Of a stretch of DNA of 64,000 nucleotides, positions 17,777-25,874 are shown one piece after another. The stretch covers positions 1 to 64,000 of the forward strand of contig DIZL01000029.1 of the NCBI GenBank assembly GCA_002429385.1, in the 5' to 3' direction. The first letter of the stretch is position 1; every line of letters starts with the position of its first letter. Source of the stretch: Prolixibacteraceae bacterium UBA6029 (lineage in GTDB: Bacteria > Bacteroidota > Bacteroidia > Bacteroidales > Prolixibacteraceae). A program made the position numbers and the translations under genes. The notes under the pieces are model-generated. The model did no database searches and was not told the DNA's origin. It worked only from the letters and a program-made list of their open reading frames with translations.

Positions 17777-17877
17777 GTACCAGGTTCCATGTTCCAAATT
17801 TCAGGTTCCAAGTGTCGGGTGCGAAGGTTTTGGCTATTGAATATTATTTCAAGTTTCAGGTTTCAAATTTTAGGTAT
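17777..17877. repeat. Degenerate GGTTCC/GGTTTC tract beside the four-helix-bundle gene
   Basis: Repeated CAGGTTCC, TTCAGGTTCCAAG and TTTCAGGTTTCAAATTT words downstream of the four-helix-bundle ORF. Similar GGAACCTG words lie on its other side (18322-18350) and at 38943-38999, always near the 3' end of a minus-strand gene. Confidence 0.5.
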
Positions 17878-17891
17878 GGGCTTAATGGTTT

Positions 17892-18281
17892 TTATTTGAA
17901 TTTGGGACCTTTCATATCAGAATCTTTAAGGTATTGAATAAAACTTTTCAGCATTTTGCTTTCTTCAAGTACCATTCTGTATGCTACATCAAACTCATCC
18001 TGTGAGATGTACAGATAATCCAATGCACGATAAAGTTGTGATCGAGTCTCTCCACATGAACCTTTTGCTATAGACAAGAACTGGATAAACTCTCTATTCC
18101 CATCGCGTTCAAATCCTTCTGCAATGTTGTCCATAATAGAACCTGAAGAACCTTTGATTTGTCCCACAAGCTTAAAATCTTTTGAGAAATGATCTTTGAG
18201 AGTAAGTTTATGAATTATCGTACAAATCTCTCTGGCTAACTGCCAAATCTTTAAATCCTCGAAACGTTCAACTTTTGACAT
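17892..18281 (-). CDS. Four-helix bundle protein (S23 / 23S rRNA intervening-sequence family)
   Basis: A 129-aa helical protein. It carries the family pattern FEDLKIWQLARE (7-18), QIKGSSGSIMDNIAEGF (41-57) and REFIQFLSIAKGSCGETRSQLYRA (63-86). This family was first seen in intervening sequences of 23S rRNA but is common as isolated chromosomal genes in Bacteroidota; its function is not established. Here it is inserted between the E3 and E1 genes in the same direction, bordered on both sides by GGTTCC-type repeats, which suggests a late insertion into the operon. Confidence 0.87.
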   Translation of the reverse strand: MSKVERFEDLKIWQLAREICTIIHKLTLKDHFSKDFKLVGQIKGSSGSIMDNIAEGFERDGNREFIQFLSIAKGSCGETRSQLYRALDYLYISQDEFDVAYRMVLEESKMLKSFIQYLKDSDMKGPKFK

Positions 18282-18351
18282 ATCAATAATTTTAATAGTT
18301 AAGCGTAAATCTCATTCACTGCACACCTGGAACCTGAAACCTGGAACTCTC

Positions 18352-19710
18352 TTAGAACTGGAAAATAGTCTCCCTGATAATCTCACTCACTGTCGGGTGG
18401 GGGAAGACGATTTCTTCCACATCCTGAACACGTAATTGTGCTTCGATGATGGCACAGGCTCCCCAGATCATTTCGGAACAGGCACCGCCCACCATATGGA
18501 TTCCAAGGATTTCGCGGTATTTCTTACCAACAATCACCTTACAGAAACCATCCTTGCCTTCGTTCTCAGCTACAAATCGTCCTGCATAAGCCATTGGCAA
18601 TTGTTTTACCTCAACCTCGATGCCCTTTTCCTTTGCTGCAGATTCCGTTAATCCCACTCCCGCAATCTCCGGATGGGTGTATACCACACCGGGAATAGCA
18701 TCGTAGCGCATCACATCTTTGCGTCCCAGCATGTGGTTCACGGCTACTTCACCTTCACGGCTGGCGGTATGCGCCAGCAGAGAGAATCCAGTAATGTCGC
18801 CGGCTGCGTATACATTGGGTACATTGGTGCGGCAGTTCTGATCGATTTTTACTCCACGGGGAGTAAATTCAACACCTATACTTTCAAGACCTATTCCGGC
18901 CACACTGGCTTTGCGGCCAACTGACAACAGAACCTGTTCACCTGTTATTTTATATTCCTGACCATCCTTTTCGAACACCACTTCTTTGCCGTTAAGCCTG
19001 GTTACACGGGCTTGCAGGTGAAATTCAACGCCTTTTTTGACAAACTCTTTGCGTACAAAAGCTGCAATTTCCTCATCCACTCCAGTCAATATCTCAGGGA
19101 GCATTTCGATTACCGTTACTTTGGTTCCAATAGCGTTAAAGAAATCAGCAAACTCAGTTCCGATTACTCCGCCACCAATAATCACAAGGCTTTCGGGCTT
19201 CTCTTTCAGTTGCAGGATTTCGCGATTGGTGAGAATCTGTGCTACATTCAATCCGGGAATAGGCGGAACGGCAGCTTCAGATCCTGAACATACCAACAGA
19301 CGGTTGGCTTGATATTCCTGACTATCAGCTTCGATGGTAATCACTTCGCCACGTTTTTCTTTAATGGTTGCCCTTGCCATCACCACATCGGCCTGGATGT
19401 GTTTCATTTTGGCGCCGATCCCTGCCACCAGCTTACGAACCACCTTGTCTTTGCGGAGCATGATCTTTTTAAAATCAATGGAGATGTTCTCTACATTGAT
19501 TCCGTATTTGCCGGCTTCCCGTGCATATTCAAGTATCTTAGCCGAATTCAGAAGCGTTTTTGTGGGAATGCAGCCTTCGTTCAGGCAAACACCACCCAGC
19601 GAACGCATGTCGAAAATTAACACACTCAACCCTTTTGCTCCTGCACGTTCGGCAGCTACATATCCCGCCGGACCGCCACCTATAATTGCTAAATCGTATA
19701 TTTTAGTCAT
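18352..19710 (-). CDS. lpdA: Dihydrolipoamide dehydrogenase (E3)
   Basis: A 452-aa FAD-dependent disulfide reductase. The FAD-binding motif GGGPAGYVAAE is at 11-21, the redox-active pair Cys42/Cys47 is in GGVCLNEGCIPT, the NAD-binding motif GGGVIGTEFA is in the middle, and the second FAD motif VYAAGDITG follows. The dimerisation-domain catalytic His438 is in FPHPTVSE. It re-oxidises the lipoyl group of E2 and makes NADH. It lies between the E2 gene and the four-helix-bundle ORF, in the same direction as E1. Confidence 0.95.
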   Translation of the reverse strand: MTKIYDLAIIGGGPAGYVAAERAGAKGLSVLIFDMRSLGGVCLNEGCIPTKTLLNSAKILEYAREAGKYGINVENISIDFKKIMLRKDKVVRKLVAGIGAKMKHIQADVVMARATIKEKRGEVITIEADSQEYQANRLLVCSGSEAAVPPIPGLNVAQILTNREILQLKEKPESLVIIGGGVIGTEFADFFNAIGTKVTVIEMLPEILTGVDEEIAAFVRKEFVKKGVEFHLQARVTRLNGKEVVFEKDGQEYKITGEQVLLSVGRKASVAGIGLESIGVEFTPRGVKIDQNCRTNVPNVYAAGDITGFSLLAHTASREGEVAVNHMLGRKDVMRYDAIPGVVYTHPEIAGVGLTESAAKEKGIEVEVKQLPMAYAGRFVAENEGKDGFCKVIVGKKYREILGIHMVGGACSEMIWGACAIIEAQLRVQDVEEIVFPHPTVSEIIRETIFQF

Positions 19711-19719
19711 TGTAAATGT

Positions 19720-19760
19720 TTTAGATTCCAGATTTTAGATTTTAGACATTAGATTTTAGA
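19720..19760. repeat. TTTTAGATT simple repeat upstream of lpdA
   Basis: Five to six imperfect copies of TTTTAGATT/TTTTAGACATT between the E2 stop and the E3 start. No function is evident. Confidence 0.55.
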
Positions 19761-19832
19761 TATACCTCCTGTTAATTGATAATGACCATTTTATAGATGA
19801 CTGGTCTTGCGTCTAATGTCTATTGTCTTATT

Positions 19833-21149
19833 TTAAATTTCCAAATTCTCAATCTGTTCCTTTATCTCTCTCAGAAACAGCGTGGCTTCACCACCGTCGA
19901 GCGCCTGGTGATCGTAAGTAAATGAGAGGCCCATCATTGGAACAAAGCCATAAACTCCATCGCCTAAATCTTTAGGACGTGGAATGATCGTACAAACACC
20001 CAGAATGGCTGTCTGCGGAAGGTTTATGACTGGTGTAAACATCTCGACACCATAATTCCCAAGGTTAGAGATGGTAAATGAAGCAGCTTCGGGAGACAGC
20101 AATTCAGGACTGACATTGCCTTTGCGACATTGTCCTGCGATAGCCTGCAATTGAGCAGATAAGCCTTCGAGTGAAAGATCATCGGCATTTTTGATAGCCG
20201 GAACCATCAGACCTCGATCAGTGTCCACTGCCAGACCCAGATGTACTTTATTGAACCAGCGCATACTGTCGCCAATAAAATGACTATTCACCTGTGGATA
20301 TTTCTTCAGCGCTTTGATCACCGCAAAACACACCAGATCATTTATAGTGATGTTTTGATTGATTGTTCCTGCATCAAGCTCTTTTTTGAATTTCTTACGC
20401 AATGCCATGATCTTACGTGCATCTGCACTCATGTGATGAGTCAATTGAGCCGAGTTCTGCAAGGAAGTGAGCATCGCTTTTGCAATCAGCTTGCGCATGT
20501 TGGTGAGTTTTTTCACTTCAAAATCGCCGCTATAGATAGGATTATATGAAATCAGGTCACTTGCAATTGCTTTACCACCCATTCCGGTAGCAGCTTCTCC
20601 AGTTTTCAGTCCTTCAGCTTTTGCCTTTTCCTGAGCCAATGGTGTGAGTTTTGGCATTAATTGAGCCGCAGCCTCGATATCACGTTCAATGATGCGTCCT
20701 TCGGGGCCTGAACCCTGCAATTGCTTGTAGGCTATACCTATTCTTTCAGCAGCATTCTTTGCCCTTGGTGAGATTTTCACCTTTCCTGAAGATTCAAAAT
20801 TTGTATTTATTGCCGGAGCAGAAACCGTGTCGGCAACAGCAACTGAGGGTTGTGTTTCTTTTTCAGTATAGTTGCCCTGGTTGCCTGGTCGAAATTCATT
20901 AACCGACTCACCAGGTGCACCGATTACGGCAACGTTCACCAGCACCGGTACCTCATCACCTTCGGTAAAGAAAATATCCAGTAATATTCCATCTGATTTG
21001 GCATCTTCTTCAAACGATGCTTTGTCTGTTTCATACGAAAAAAGGATATCGCCAGCCTTCACGACATCTCCTTTTTTCTTTACCCATTCACCCAAAATAC
21101 AGGTCTCAACTGATTGCCCCTGACGAGGCATTAATACCGGAATTGCCAT
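19833..21149 (-). CDS. Dihydrolipoamide acyltransferase (E2)
   Basis: A 438-aa protein. One N-terminal lipoyl domain (1-80) has the lipoylated Lys43 in YETDKASFE. A peripheral subunit-binding domain covers about 125-160 (KISPRAKNAAERIGI, GPEGRIIERDI). The catalytic chloramphenicol-acetyltransferase-like domain covers about 210-438 and ends with DHQALDGGEA, where His414 and Asp418 are the catalytic pair (most relatives have DHRxxDG, so Gln replaces Arg). It is the first gene of the cluster. Its promoter region contains a palindromic box matching one next to the divergent GntR gene. Confidence 0.9.
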   Translation of the reverse strand: MAIPVLMPRQGQSVETCILGEWVKKKGDVVKAGDILFSYETDKASFEEDAKSDGILLDIFFTEGDEVPVLVNVAVIGAPGESVNEFRPGNQGNYTEKETQPSVAVADTVSAPAINTNFESSGKVKISPRAKNAAERIGIAYKQLQGSGPEGRIIERDIEAAAQLMPKLTPLAQEKAKAEGLKTGEAATGMGGKAIASDLISYNPIYSGDFEVKKLTNMRKLIAKAMLTSLQNSAQLTHHMSADARKIMALRKKFKKELDAGTINQNITINDLVCFAVIKALKKYPQVNSHFIGDSMRWFNKVHLGLAVDTDRGLMVPAIKNADDLSLEGLSAQLQAIAGQCRKGNVSPELLSPEAASFTISNLGNYGVEMFTPVINLPQTAILGVCTIIPRPKDLGDGVYGFVPMMGLSFTYDHQALDGGEATLFLREIKEQIENLEI

Positions 21150-21177
21150 ATCTGATTTGTTTTAACAACTTTAGTCA

Positions 21178-21193
21178 ACTTGTATACACAACT
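21178..21193. promoter_or_regulatory. Candidate GntR operator, box 1
   Basis: ACTTGTATACACAACT has the same left half-site, ACTTGTA, as the perfect palindrome at 21275-21290. It lies just downstream of the -7-like element of the E2 gene, over the expected transcription start, a position suited to repression. Confidence 0.5.
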
Positions 21194-21194
21194 A

Positions 21195-21203
21195 CAAATA
21201 ATA
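21195..21203 (-). promoter_or_regulatory. Possible -7 element for the 2-oxoacid dehydrogenase cluster
   Basis: The minus strand reads TATTATTTG, one base longer than the TAnnTTTG consensus, about 46 bases before the E2 start codon and adjacent to operator box 1. Confidence 0.35.
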
Positions 21204-21274
21204 TCTTTATTACAAACAAAAATAACAACCAAATCAATAGGATATTGATTCAGGTCTCAAAACTATATTTTTTA

Positions 21275-21290
21275 ACTTGTATTTACAAGT
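21275..21290. promoter_or_regulatory. Candidate GntR operator, box 2 (perfect palindrome)
   Basis: ACTTGTATTTACAAGT has two perfect 7-bp arms around a 2-bp centre. It lies just upstream of the -33 region of the gntR promoter, so it would allow autoregulation or looping with box 1, which is 97 bp away. Confidence 0.6.
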
Positions 21291-21317
21291 CAATTGTTGT
21301 AAATGATTTTTATTTAT

Positions 21318-21325
21318 TACTTTTG
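21318..21325 (+). promoter_or_regulatory. Promoter of the GntR-family gene
   Basis: TACTTTTG matches TAnnTTTG exactly, with a TTG at 21297-21299 as the -33 element and an 18-bp spacer. It lies 18 bases before the chosen ATG. Confidence 0.6.
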
Positions 21326-21343
21326 ACTCAAATTCATGGCATT

Positions 21344-22060
21344 ATGGCTGAAGAAATTAAAGTACCACAGCACAAAAAGATATATGAAATCCTGAGAAAA
21401 CATATTCTTACGGGTATTTATGAGGAAGGGAGTCTTTTGCCTTCCGAAAATGAATTGTGTGCGGTTCATAATATCACCCGGCCTACCGTTCGTCAGGCAT
21501 TGGAAGCCCTGGTGAATGATGGATTTATCTTGAAAAAACAGGGAAAAGGCAGCATTGTAAGAAAGCCACCGCAGAAAATCGGGATTCTTAGCATTTCAGG
21601 AACTGCATCTGCCATTGGAAATCAATATTTACAAACGCAGATTCTGCAAAGGCCACAGATTATACCCTGGCCCGATAACTTTCCATTTGATCTGACTGAA
21701 ATCGAGCAGGAATCCGGCTGCATTTATATGGAACGGCTCCGTTTGGTGGATGAACAGCCTGTATTTTATGACATCAACCATATTCCGAATATTAATGTGC
21801 CCCGCTTGTCAAGCCGATCATTCGAAAATAAATCCTTATTTGAAACCTTACGGACACAGTACCAGATAGAAATTAAAGGCGGTGAACAAAAACTGAAAGC
21901 AATAAAGGCCGATCGTCTGATTGGTCAACTATTAAATCTGTCAGTCGGAGAGCCGGTTTTAAGTATCGAGCGAAAATTGAATACCAACCGTGAAGGATTC
22001 CACATCTATTCAACTATATGGTTTAATTCAGCAAAGCACTCTATTTACGGAACATTCTAA
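21344..22060 (+). CDS. GntR-family regulator with UTRA ligand-binding domain
   Basis: A protein of about 238 aa. The winged helix-turn-helix covers residues 6-72 (YEILRKHILTGIYEEGSLLPSE split over 10-30; NITRPTVRQALEALVNDGFI; KKQGKGSIV). A UTRA domain covers about 85-235 (YMERLRLVDEQPVFYDINHI, SVGEPVLSIER). The open frame begins at 21017, but the ATG at 21344 gives the family N-terminus and fits the promoter at 21318. The divergent position and shared palindromes imply control of the 2-oxoacid dehydrogenase cluster. PdhR of E. coli is from another GntR subfamily (FadR type), so this would be an independent solution. The ligand is unknown. Confidence 0.85.
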   Translation: MAEEIKVPQHKKIYEILRKHILTGIYEEGSLLPSENELCAVHNITRPTVRQALEALVNDGFILKKQGKGSIVRKPPQKIGILSISGTASAIGNQYLQTQILQRPQIIPWPDNFPFDLTEIEQESGCIYMERLRLVDEQPVFYDINHIPNINVPRLSSRSFENKSLFETLRTQYQIEIKGGEQKLKAIKADRLIGQLLNLSVGEPVLSIERKLNTNREGFHIYSTIWFNSAKHSIYGTF

Positions 22061-22073
22061 GTAGGAATCAAAA

Positions 22074-22227
22074 ATTTAAGGATTATACCTGGCCTGCCGG
22101 GATGTATTATTTTAGTGTCTTTTCAACAAAAGGACTGACCAATCGACATGCAAAGTTTACAGAAGCCCTGATGGGGGTCACCATCTACTCAAAACTCAAA
22201 ACAAACATTTTTCCTCCTGACTTGTAA
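22074..22227 (+). pseudogene. Possible remnant of an exported protein's C-terminal tail
   Basis: A short frame without a start reads DYTWPAGMYYFSVFSTKGLT followed by NRHAKF and ends at TAA. The AGMYYFSV segment faintly resembles the end of type IX sorting domains. This is a weak resemblance over about 25 residues; it may be chance. Confidence 0.25.
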
Positions 22228-22317
22228 AATGAAGCCGAAAATGCTTTTCATGAAACCATTTTGCCCATGATGTCATGACATGGCGTTTAGGGTTAAGAAC
22301 AGTATTAAATTTGGATG

Positions 22318-22405
22318 TTATTCGAAGATTATTCGAAGGTTATTCGATGATTGTTCAATTCTGTTCGAATAATCAATGAATAGGTTTCGAATAATCAATG
22401 AATTA
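22318..22405. repeat. Short 11-bp-phased inverted array, copy C
   Basis: Eight consecutive 11-bp units. Three are TTATTCGAAGA-like, then TTGTTCAATTC, then TGTTCGAATAA, TCAATGAATAG, GTTTCGAATAA and TCAATGAATTA. The left half has the TTCGAA word pointing one way and the right half its reverse complement. Its sequence differs from the copies at 10.4 and 56.4 kb, but it shares their period, mirror layout and TTCGAA core. Confidence 0.6.
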
Positions 22406-22724
22406 TTTTCTAATAATTTTAAGCCTTGTCATACAGTTCCTATAAGTAGCATCCAGCTAGAAGTCTGGTATTGTATCAATCTTATAGTGAATCATTATCA
22501 TCCTAAAATTCAGAATAACTGAGCTTGTAGTTTATCATTAAACGATTTCAAACTTACAATATGAAAGTAATTCAGATGAAATTACGCCTTAAAAGATGAA
22601 TTCTTAAATAAAAGCCAACATTTACTACCAAATCATCAATGAGACCTTTGATTTCAAAAATATTTTCCATCTTTGCCTTACTATAAAATATTTACTTAAC
22701 TCCTTTTAAATAAGAAGTTTCACT
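22406..22724. other. Intergenic region upstream of aspartate kinase
   Basis: No gene, leader peptide or terminator was seen. The CATCTTTG at 22668-22675 differs from the -7 consensus only in its first base and may be the lysC promoter, 50 bases before the ATG. Confidence 0.4.
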
Positions 22725-24041
22725 ATGAAAGTATTAAAATTTGGAGGAACCTCCGTAGGATCTGTCGAAAACATGCGCGCAGTAATGAATCTGATCGCCG
22801 ATGGCAATCAGAAAATAGTTGTTTTGTCGGCCATGTCAGGTACAACCAACTCACTTGTTGAAATTGCCAACTACCTTCAGAAAAAGAACAAGGACTCTGC
22901 CCGGCAGATCATTAGCCAGCTGGAGCATAAGTATAATAAAGTAGTCAATGATTTATATTCAACACCGGAGAAGAAGGAAAAAGGGAAAATCATTGTCTCC
23001 GGGATCTTTAAAACCATCAAATCATTTACTTCCAGTGAATTTAACGAAGTGGGGGAGAACACTATCGTTGCCCAGGGTGAATTGCTTTCGACAGCCCTTT
23101 TCACAGAATTGATGCTCGAAAACGGATACAAAACGGTTTACTTATCTGCACTGGATTTTATGAAAATTGATAACGATAAAGCTGCTGATTCACATTTTAT
23201 CCGTGATAATATTACCCTTATGCTTCAAAATACGGAAGCTGCTGATTACTATATTACCCAGGGATTTATCTGCCGGAATGCCGAAGGGAATATCGACAAC
23301 CTGCAACGTGGCGGGAGCGATTACACCTCCACACTCATTGGAGCCGCAATAGATGCCGAAGAGGTAGAAATCTGGACTGACATTGATGGGTTTCACAACA
23401 ATGATCCGCGGTTTGTTGAAAACACTAAAAAGATTGATCAGCTTTCTTTTGATGAAGCTGCCGAGTTGGCCTATTTTGGAGCAAAGATTCTTCATCCCCA
23501 AACGATCCTGCCTGCCAAGCTTCAAAACATTCCGGTTCGACTGAAGAACACCATGAACCCAAGTGACTCAGGAACGTTGATTTCGTCGGAATCGAGCAGT
23601 CATGGGATTAAGGCGGTTGCGGCAAAAGATGGGATTACAGCCATAAAGATCCGTTCCTACCGAATGTTGAATGCCTACGGTTTTCTAAAAAATGTTTTTG
23701 AAATATTTGAATTTTTCAAGACACCTATTGATATGATTTCAACCTCGGAAGTATCGGTTTCTGTAACTATCGATAGCACAAAGCATCTCAATGAAATCGT
23801 TTCAGAGCTGAAAGAATATGGTGAAGTAGAGGTCGACACAGACCTATCTATCGTATGTATTGTTGGTGATATGATCGCAGAAGAGACCGGATTTGCCGCA
23901 AAAGTATTTTCGGCTCTGAATGATATTCCCATACGGATGATTTCATATGGCGGAAGCCATCATAATATTTCGGTGCTTGTAAAAACGGAGTTAAAGAAAC
24001 AAACCCTTCAGGCGCTGAGCAATAACCTTCTAAACACTTAA
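22725..24041 (+). CDS. lysC: Aspartate kinase (monofunctional)
   Basis: A 438-aa protein. The N-terminal KFGGTSVGS (residues 5-13) and the GGSDYTSTLIGAAI motif (near 200-213) are the aspartokinase ATP/aspartate signatures. The last 140 residues contain two ACT domains (MISTSEVSVSVTID; IRMISYGGSHHNIS) that bind the feedback inhibitor, usually lysine or threonine. It phosphorylates aspartate as the first step to Lys, Thr and Met. No homoserine dehydrogenase domain is fused. No attenuator-like leader precedes it. Confidence 0.95.
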   Translation: MKVLKFGGTSVGSVENMRAVMNLIADGNQKIVVLSAMSGTTNSLVEIANYLQKKNKDSARQIISQLEHKYNKVVNDLYSTPEKKEKGKIIVSGIFKTIKSFTSSEFNEVGENTIVAQGELLSTALFTELMLENGYKTVYLSALDFMKIDNDKAADSHFIRDNITLMLQNTEAADYYITQGFICRNAEGNIDNLQRGGSDYTSTLIGAAIDAEEVEIWTDIDGFHNNDPRFVENTKKIDQLSFDEAAELAYFGAKILHPQTILPAKLQNIPVRLKNTMNPSDSGTLISSESSSHGIKAVAAKDGITAIKIRSYRMLNAYGFLKNVFEIFEFFKTPIDMISTSEVSVSVTIDSTKHLNEIVSELKEYGEVEVDTDLSIVCIVGDMIAEETGFAAKVFSALNDIPIRMISYGGSHHNISVLVKTELKKQTLQALSNNLLNT

Positions 24042-24125
24042 TTTGTCAATAACAGTTCGATATATTTATTTTGCTTAAAATCAGTATTTTTTTACCAATC
24101 GATAAGGCATCTATAATAATTTTCA

Positions 24126-24133
24126 TATATTTG
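24126..24133 (+). promoter_or_regulatory. Promoter of the cold-shock gene
   Basis: TATATTTG matches TAnnTTTG exactly, 32 bases before the cold-shock ATG. The predicted leader is only about 25-30 bases and A/T rich. Confidence 0.6.
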
Positions 24134-24164
24134 CAACAATATTTCAATTTTTTTATTAATTATT

Positions 24165-24356
24165 ATGAAAACAGGTAAAGTTAAATTTTTCAACGAATCT
24201 AAAGGATTCGGTTTTATTAAAGACAGTGAATCTGATAAAGAATACTTCGTTCACGTTTCAGGTTTGGTTGACCAAATCAGAGAAGATGATGAAGTAACTT
24301 ACGAACTTCAAGAAGGTAGAAAAGGATTAAACGCGGTAAATGTTAAACTAGCATAA
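24165..24356 (+). CDS. CspA-family cold-shock protein
   Basis: A 63-aa single cold-shock domain, slightly shorter than the usual 66-70 aa. Both RNA-binding motifs are intact: KGFGFI (RNP1, residues 14-19) and YFVHVS (RNP2, 27-32). The conserved start GKVKFFNESKGFGFI fixes the N-terminus. Members bind single-stranded RNA/DNA and act as RNA chaperones. It is monocistronic, with its own promoter and a strong terminator. Cold regulation is not shown by the sequence, since the leader is short. Confidence 0.95.
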   Translation: MKTGKVKFFNESKGFGFIKDSESDKEYFVHVSGLVDQIREDDEVTYELQEGRKGLNAVNVKLA

Positions 24357-24386
24357 TAGTCTAATATTTTAAAGATTTTAAGTTCG

Positions 24387-24416
24387 AAAGCTCTGCATTT
24401 ATGCAGAGCTTTTTTT
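24387..24416 (+). terminator. Rho-independent terminator of the cold-shock gene
   Basis: AAAGCTCTGCAT pairs perfectly with ATGCAGAGCTTT across a two-base loop, followed by a run of T to 24416. Confidence 0.92.
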
Positions 24417-24477
24417 ATGAGTTACTATGGGAAAGATTCTAAAAAACTTACTCCCTCGAACAATATAACTTCTAAAA

Positions 24478-25239
24478 TCAACGCAGCCGGCACAATTCAC
24501 TGAATGTATGCCTGGAAGTAAGCATCACATTAAACCGATCGGTTAAGCATTCAAACAAGGCTTCAGCAAGTTCGGGCCTGTTATTCTCCCCGGAAAGGTG
24601 ACTCAAAAATACATGTACCAACTCTGGTCCTGCATGTTCTCTGATCAATTCAAATGCCTGGTTGTTTGATAAATGACCATGTGACGAGGCAACCCTTTGC
24701 TTCAGAGAATATGGATAATAACCTTCCCACAACATTTTTTCATCATAGTTGGTTTCCAGAAACAAGGCGTGGCATTTCCGCAAATTACTTTTTACACGAT
24801 CGCAGGCTTCTCCGATATCAGTAAATACCCCTATATGCCAATCATCGTGCTCAAGCCTGAATGAACAAGGTTCAGCGGCGTCATGATTCTTCAGAAAAGG
24901 ATGAATGATAAACGAACCGGAATATACTGCCTTCCCGGGAATAAAGATGTTAGCATGTTCAGGTCGTTCTGTTTCAGGCAGGCTGTCAAAAGTTCCCTGG
25001 CTAAACCACGCAGGAACTCCCAATCGTTTGCTTAATACGCGGACGCCACGAATATGGTCTGAATGCTCATGACTCACGAAAATCCCCTTGATTCTGGAAG
25101 CATCCAGCCCTGCTTCATAAATACGGATGAGAATTTGCTTAGCCGAAATACCGGCATCAACCAGTACAGCGTCTTTTTCATTTCCTATATAATAGCAATT
25201 TCCATTACTTCCTGAAGCCAAAGCACAAAGCTCAATCAT
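24478..25239 (-). CDS. MBL-fold metallo-hydrolase (YycJ/WalJ-like)
   Basis: A 253-aa beta-lactamase-fold hydrolase. The N-terminus LCALASGSNGNCYYI and the metal-binding motif HEHSDH (residues 57-62) are typical of the YycJ/WalJ branch; later ligands lie in GVFTDIGEA and in the SSHGHLSNNQAFE segment. Members are predicted nucleases or phosphodiesterases linked to DNA metabolism in Firmicutes; the role in Bacteroidota is not established. It faces the cold-shock terminator and is followed upstream by aroK in the same direction. Confidence 0.87.
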   Translation of the reverse strand: MIELCALASGSNGNCYYIGNEKDAVLVDAGISAKQILIRIYEAGLDASRIKGIFVSHEHSDHIRGVRVLSKRLGVPAWFSQGTFDSLPETERPEHANIFIPGKAVYSGSFIIHPFLKNHDAAEPCSFRLEHDDWHIGVFTDIGEACDRVKSNLRKCHALFLETNYDEKMLWEGYYPYSLKQRVASSHGHLSNNQAFELIREHAGPELVHVFLSHLSGENNRPELAEALFECLTDRFNVMLTSRHTFSELCRLR

Positions 25240-25308
25240 TGTTCTGTTTGTCTTTATTAATTAAATGGACCGGATTGGGTCCGTAATTGTTGAGTTTCCA
25301 ACAGGCAA

Positions 25309-25815
25309 TCATTGATTACCTTTTAAAATTCTAACTACCTGATCAACCGAAATTTCATTTCCTTTGAGTATATATCTGGCCTTTTCGTAAAAGGGACGTC
25401 GTTTTTCCATCATCCCTTCGATAAAATGTTCCAATTCTTCCTGCGTTTTTCCCTTGATTAACGGTCTTTCAATTTTAGCATGAATTAAACGGCTAACAAG
25501 CGATTCTTTATTTACATCCAAAAAAATGCAAAAACCCGAATTATTCATCAGATCCATGTTGTCGAAAAAACAGGGTGCGCCTCCTCCAGTAGCAACAATA
25601 ACATCGTCGAATGCTGAGACTTCTTCGAGAATCTTTCGTTCTTTTCGACGGAAACCTTCTTCACCTTCTTCGGCAAAGATCTGTGGAATTGTCCTGAAAT
25701 ACTTTTCTTCAAGAAAGGTATCCAAATCGATAAAATTTAGCTTTAATTCTGACGCCAGTGCACGTCCCATCGTTGATTTTCCACTGCCCATAAATCCAAT
25801 CAGGAATATTCTCAT
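25309..25815 (-). CDS. aroK: Shikimate kinase
   Basis: A 168-aa protein. The P-loop GFMGSGKST spans residues 7-15, the shikimate-binding DLDTFLEE 31-38, the GGG motif (VATGGGAP) about 74-81, and the lid Arg is in ERPLIKG. It phosphorylates shikimate in the chorismate pathway. It is transcribed with the metallo-hydrolase gene and follows parC on the minus strand. A GGAAAAAGG-type tract (25829-25855 region) separates it from parC. Confidence 0.95.
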   Translation of the reverse strand: MRIFLIGFMGSGKSTMGRALASELKLNFIDLDTFLEEKYFRTIPQIFAEEGEEGFRRKERKILEEVSAFDDVIVATGGGAPCFFDNMDLMNNSGFCIFLDVNKESLVSRLIHAKIERPLIKGKTQEELEHFIEGMMEKRRPFYEKARYILKGNEISVDQVVRILKGNQ

Positions 25816-25874
25816 AAAATCAGGAAAAAGTCATTAGGAAAAAGGATAAAGGAAATTTGGCATACAAATAATAT

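Noticed and set aside
22573..22724. Amino-acid attenuator or riboswitch upstream of aspartate kinase
   Set aside because: I looked for a Lys/Thr-rich short ORF, a terminator hairpin or a lysine-riboswitch-like fold and saw none.
24042..24164. Thermosensor-type long leader of the cold-shock gene
   Set aside because: The -7 box at 24126 leaves only about 25-30 nt of leader, too short for the known cspA-type structure.
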